Assembly (NCBI GenBank): GCA_947494695.1
Contig: CANLWB010000005.1
Coordinates: forward strand, 248,001-312,000
Source of the DNA: an uncultured Flavobacteriaceae bacterium
GTDB taxonomy: Bacteria; Bacteroidota; Bacteroidia; Flavobacteriales; Flavobacteriaceae
Direction of reading: 5' to 3'
Length of the DNA stretch: 64,000 nucleotides
Shown: positions 61,068 to 64,000 of the stretch, piece by piece
Numbering within the stretch: position 1 is the stretch's first letter
How the letters are laid out: every line of letters starts with the position of its first letter
The notes under the pieces: generated by a model
What the model saw: only the letters and a program-made list of their open reading frames with translations
What the model was told of the DNA's origin: nothing
Databases searched by the model: none
Position numbers and translations under genes: made by a program

Positions 61068-62201
61068 TTAATTCAAACCTATTGTTTGACTGTTATTCTT
61101 TCCTTTAATAAGGTATTCTCTGTTGTTAATTTTATATGTTTTGATATTACTAATATGATCTATGGTTGTATATAAAAAGTCAAAAACACTTCGTTTTAAA
61201 AAACCATGAAGATCATCGTTGTAATCAACTTCTGTTGCATTACAAATTTTCTTGATCAGATTATCATTAATAGTTACAATTTTTGAAGGAACTAGGGTAG
61301 TATTTATGCCTTTGTTTTGTTTTTTTGTGCGTTTTAGTGCTTTTTCGGGCTTTTTAGATTTTAAATACTCCTTCGCCCTGTATTTGAAAACGTTATAAAT
61401 ACCCGCTAGAATACCACGATTGGAATAGGCAATGTAATGATAGTACCTATAAATATTATTGCTCCATCTTCTCTTATAATCCATGCCTCCAACCCCCATT
61501 TCAAATAAGATATAATCATTTTTAGTACACCATTCTACCTGTTTATAAATTTCAATATGGCCAAGTCCGAATTTTGAATAATCCACATTATAGGATGATA
61601 CATAGCTAAAAAGCACTTTGTCGTAATGGTAGTTTAGCGAAACCTCAATAGGTTCTTTATCATTATAAATAACAAATAATGAAGCTGTTTTGTTGATTAT
61701 TCTATCGTACGTACTGTCTATTAAATAATCCCATTCCCTTATATTTTTATGAACCTCATTTAGCTCCCTGAATCGATCAAGAATCATGTTCTTGAGGGAT
61801 TCCATAATAAAAGCATATTCTTTTTTAGTAATACGACCATGGTAGAGTTTATATTGGACATTCAAACAAGCCTCCAGACGATTTACATACCTTCTAATGA
61901 TATTTCTTTTTTTTCCATTAAACTGCTTAAGCATAAAGTCTTCTATCGTATTCACGGAATTTAAAAGAATTGAATATCCCCAGTTGTGCTGTGGAATTTT
62001 TTTTATTGTATACTTTGAATTCCTTGTATTTAGCTTAAAATATTCCGGGATAAGTTTAAATGAATAATAAGGGTTGTAATGAACGTCTAAATCTTCATTA
62101 ACCACAGTGTTTTCATGGTACTCAAAAGATTCAAAAAGTTTTTTAACCTTCGGTTCCAGAAAAAGCTTCGGAAATACCGTAATGTTTTTTGTCGTCCCCA
62201 T
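61068..62201 (-). CDS. CelD/BioF2-like GNAT acyltransferase (array member 3)
   Basis: This protein of about 377 residues has the Acetyltransf_6-type core: basic helix GKRKNIIRRYVNRLEACL, core strand SLFVIYNDKEPIEVSLNYHYDKVLFSYVSSYNVDYSKFGLGH (about residues 180-220), and FEMGVGGMDYKRRWS. It lacks a membrane segment. I start at the ATG at 62201. The ATG at 62216 would overlap the previous gene. It is the last of three similar genes. FemAB/CelD-like enzymes add acyl or aminoacyl groups to glycans or lipids. The substrate is unknown. Confidence 0.82.
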   Translation of the reverse strand: MGTTKNITVFPKLFLEPKVKKLFESFEYHENTVVNEDLDVHYNPYYSFKLIPEYFKLNTRNSKYTIKKIPQHNWGYSILLNSVNTIEDFMLKQFNGKKRNIIRRYVNRLEACLNVQYKLYHGRITKKEYAFIMESLKNMILDRFRELNEVHKNIREWDYLIDSTYDRIINKTASLFVIYNDKEPIEVSLNYHYDKVLFSYVSSYNVDYSKFGLGHIEIYKQVEWCTKNDYILFEMGVGGMDYKRRWSNNIYRYYHYIAYSNRGILAGIYNVFKYRAKEYLKSKKPEKALKRTKKQNKGINTTLVPSKIVTINDNLIKKICNATEVDYNDDLHGFLKRSVFDFLYTTIDHISNIKTYKINNREYLIKGKNNSQTIGLN

Positions 62202-62205
62202 TATA

Positions 62206-63417
62206 TTATGTAACATACGTAATTAACTCTATTTTAGTTCTTTTCGTTTTGCTAATTATATATAATTCTTTTGCATTTGTGCTTTTCTGGTAAAATGCTA
62301 CGTTATGAATTGACTCTTTGTTATTAAAAAGAAAATAATTGATTGACTTAATTAAGTTTTTATCAATACTACTAACAGATACAGATTCTAAGTCACTTGA
62401 ATCGGGTAGTTTTGAAACCGCAGTTTCAATAACTTCATATTTATCTATAGTATTCGCTTTTCCAACATTTGCGATGTTGTACTTAAGTTTAGCATATTTG
62501 CTGTAAATTTTTTGAGCATTTACTAGTTTAAGAGCTTTAATAAAGGAAAATTTAACTCTGGTTATCAAATACTTATAGTAAGCAAGTAAAGTTATACTTA
62601 AACCTTGTGATCTATATACAATGTGTTTCTTGTACATGTAACTATCTGTAATGTATTTTCTTTTATGCAGAAAATCGCCTCTACCCATATCGAACACTTT
62701 AATTCCTTCATTAAAACACCATTCAAGATGATTAATCATGTTTACATGTCCTAGGTTAAACATTTGATAATCTATGTCATAACAGCTGTTCCAATGTAAT
62801 AATAGACCGTTATCAACAAAGTTTAGGGTTATATTTATTGGCTTCTCTTTATGGTAAATCACAAAGATGCTGGCTTTTTTTTGAAGAATTAGGGGGTACA
62901 TGATGTCTTGATAGAGATCTAAATAAGGTAATTCGAAATTGTCTTCTTTTTTCTCCTCGAATCTTTTAATTGTGAGTATTTTTAAATAATCAAAAATACG
63001 GTCATACTCGCTTTTGGAAAGCTCTCCGTAATATATTTTATACTCGGGAGCAATGCATAAATCAAGTCGTTTTCTGTAGCGCTTTAGTTGTGATTTTCGT
63101 CCTCTTCCCAGTTTGGAGCTCAAGTAATGGTTTAAGTCCTGATATTGGCTTAGATTAATATAGAACCCCTCGTATAACGATGTTTTAAGTGTTTTTACCC
63201 AGGTGAATTTTTCTGGAATCTTTAGGGTTAAATAATCTGGAATATCAAAGATGGCGTATATCGTTCTGGACACTCCTGTTTCGTGTTCCGTGTCATTATT
63301 ATAAAGGGTATCCTTTGAAACATTATTTATTATTTTTGAATAAAATTCAGGGAGCGCCTTATCCTTTAAAAAAAGGTCTAAAAAGAAACTCTTTTTTATG
63401 TACTCAATTCCCCTCAT
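62206..63417 (-). CDS. CelD/BioF2-like GNAT acyltransferase (array member 2)
   Basis: This 403-residue paralog of its neighbours has GRGRKSQLKRYRKRLDLCI (basic helix), SIFVIYHKEKPINITLNF, CYDIDYQMFNLGHVNM and FDMGRGDFLHKRKY. The C-terminal 100 residues are a less conserved extension (NANTIDKYEVIETAV region) that also occurs, diverged, in the other two. The stop lies 4 bp before the ATG at 62201 of the next gene, and the start overlaps the preceding stop by 4 bp, so the array is one operon. Confidence 0.82.
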   Translation of the reverse strand: MRGIEYIKKSFFLDLFLKDKALPEFYSKIINNVSKDTLYNNDTEHETGVSRTIYAIFDIPDYLTLKIPEKFTWVKTLKTSLYEGFYINLSQYQDLNHYLSSKLGRGRKSQLKRYRKRLDLCIAPEYKIYYGELSKSEYDRIFDYLKILTIKRFEEKKEDNFELPYLDLYQDIMYPLILQKKASIFVIYHKEKPINITLNFVDNGLLLHWNSCYDIDYQMFNLGHVNMINHLEWCFNEGIKVFDMGRGDFLHKRKYITDSYMYKKHIVYRSQGLSITLLAYYKYLITRVKFSFIKALKLVNAQKIYSKYAKLKYNIANVGKANTIDKYEVIETAVSKLPDSSDLESVSVSSIDKNLIKSINYFLFNNKESIHNVAFYQKSTNAKELYIISKTKRTKIELITYVT

Positions 63418-64000
63418 TGTTTTTTTACTATTAATAATTGATTTTTACGTTTTCCTCGTATTTCATAATGATTGGGAGAATCATGTCTCCTGTAAACACC
63501 TACATCATCGAGTTTTTCTTTGTTGATGAACAAAAAATTATACACGTGCTTTTTTAGACCTTTAAAGGTCTTGCTACTGTGGAAATCAATTTTTTGGGCA
63601 TATTCTTCAATGGCTATATCGTTTTTTATCAATACTTCGACCCTAGTAGCTTCATTTGAATAGTTTGATGTGAGTCTGTAAACGATTTTTTTGAAGTTGC
63701 TATAAGTTTTGTGTAGGTTATAGGATTTCATTTTTTTCACCACACTTCGTTTGAGTTTTTCTTTTAAACCTATAACAAATGCCTTAAACACATAGTACGG
63801 ATTTTTAGAATTATGTACAATCTGAATTGTATTAAAATATGAGGTTGTTGCCCATTTTTTTTTGTAATAATCATACCCTTTTAAGAGATCGTAAATGTTA
63901 TAATGATTATTGAAACACCATTCAATATTTTTAAGCATATCTATAGACCCTAAATGAAACTTTCCGTAGTCTATATCGTATCCACTAATAATATAGTATG
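63414..64000 (-). CDS. CelD/BioF2-like GNAT acyltransferase (array member 1, partial at window edge)
   Basis: Only the last 195 residues are inside the window. The frame stays open to the edge and encodes SGYDIDYGKFHLGSIDMLKNIEWCFNN-type sequence that aligns with members 2 and 3. An internal methionine at 63938 is therefore not the start. The remainder contains LLKGYDYYKKKW, the equivalent of MGRGDFLHKRKY, and the same C-terminal extension (TRVEVLIKNDIAIEEYAQKI region). It overlaps member 2 by 4 bp. More genes of the cluster presumably lie to the right. Confidence 0.78.
   Translation of the reverse strand, partial: YYIISGYDIDYGKFHLGSIDMLKNIEWCFNNHYNIYDLLKGYDYYKKKWATTSYFNTIQIVHNSKNPYYVFKAFVIGLKEKLKRSVVKKMKSYNLHKTYSNFKKIVYRLTSNYSNEATRVEVLIKNDIAIEEYAQKIDFHSSKTFKGLKKHVYNFLFINKEKLDDVGVYRRHDSPNHYEIRGKRKNQLLIVKKQ

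Noticed and set aside
1-64000. tRNA, rRNA, phage or integrase genes
   Set aside because: I looked for conserved tRNA arms, rRNA segments and integrase or transposase motifs and found none. A tRNAscan or Rfam search would be needed to be certain.

Overview
This window comes from a low-GC Bacteroidetes chromosome, most likely a member of the Flavobacteriaceae. The evidence is: TAnnTTTG-type minus-7 promoter elements in front of many genes, two proteins with type IX secretion (T9SS) C-terminal sorting domains, a SusC-like TonB receptor with a carboxypeptidase-regulatory-like N-terminus, DUF4834 and DUF3667 family proteins, an RF2 gene with a programmed frameshift, and a probable sulfonolipid (capnine-type) gene pair. 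I see no rRNA, tRNA, CRISPR array, insertion sequence or phage gene. The last gene runs off the right edge.

Layout. 0-8.4 kb: housekeeping and stress genes (Crp/Fnr regulator, fumarase, Prx6-type peroxiredoxin, a small membrane protein, a TonB-dependent receptor, an ArsC-like protein, a HAD hydrolase, prfB). 8.6-13.4 kb: a surface-modification island with a sugar-transfer-type ATP-grasp, two tiny membrane proteins, a second ATP-grasp and, on the other strand, a CapK-like adenylate-forming ligase with a membrane protein. 13.5-21.9 kb: threonine aldolase, YbaB, an oligopeptidase B-like protease, then a cysteine synthase-like enzyme beside an alpha-oxoamine synthase (the arrangement expected for cysteate synthase plus cysteate C-fatty acyltransferase), a GNAT protein and an outer-membrane protein. 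22-27.7 kb: DUF4834, YfhO-type membrane protein, glycosyltransferase and polysaccharide flippase in one direction. 27.8-34.8 kb: a sparse region with an Arg/Asn/Ser-rich secreted protein, twin T9SS cargo proteins, DUF3667 and small envelope proteins. 35-46.7 kb: uvrA, an ECF-type sigma factor with a 48-residue companion, endonuclease III, Bcp, a conserved protein of unknown function, a metallo-beta-lactamase-fold hydrolase, and an XRE regulator divergent from an M14 peptidase with palindromic operators between them, followed by an Lrp/AsnC regulator and a JmjC/cupin protein.

47-64 kb is the most unusual part: an envelope-glycan cluster. It holds an MBOAT acyltransferase with an SGNH partner, a 931-residue fusion of a PglD-like sugar acetyltransferase with two FemAB-like domains, two tandem initiating sugar transferases, a PLP-fold protein, a formyltransferase, an acyl carrier protein, a stand-alone adenylation enzyme, an unclassified possible acyltransferase, a second CapK-like ligase, a GT4 glycosyltransferase, and three tandem CelD/BioF2-like GNAT proteins. 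My reading is that the cell builds a surface glycan and decorates it with acyl or aminoacyl groups activated as adenylates and carried on the ACP. The logic resembles the Dlt system but is combined with FemAB/GNAT transferases. The substrate and the roles of individual transferases are inference.

Several starts were corrected from promoter positions. TTG or ATG codons lying inside or upstream of a TAnnTTTG element cannot begin the protein if that promoter is used. This affects the aldolase, the oligopeptidase, the DUF4834 protein, endonuclease III and the MBL hydrolase.
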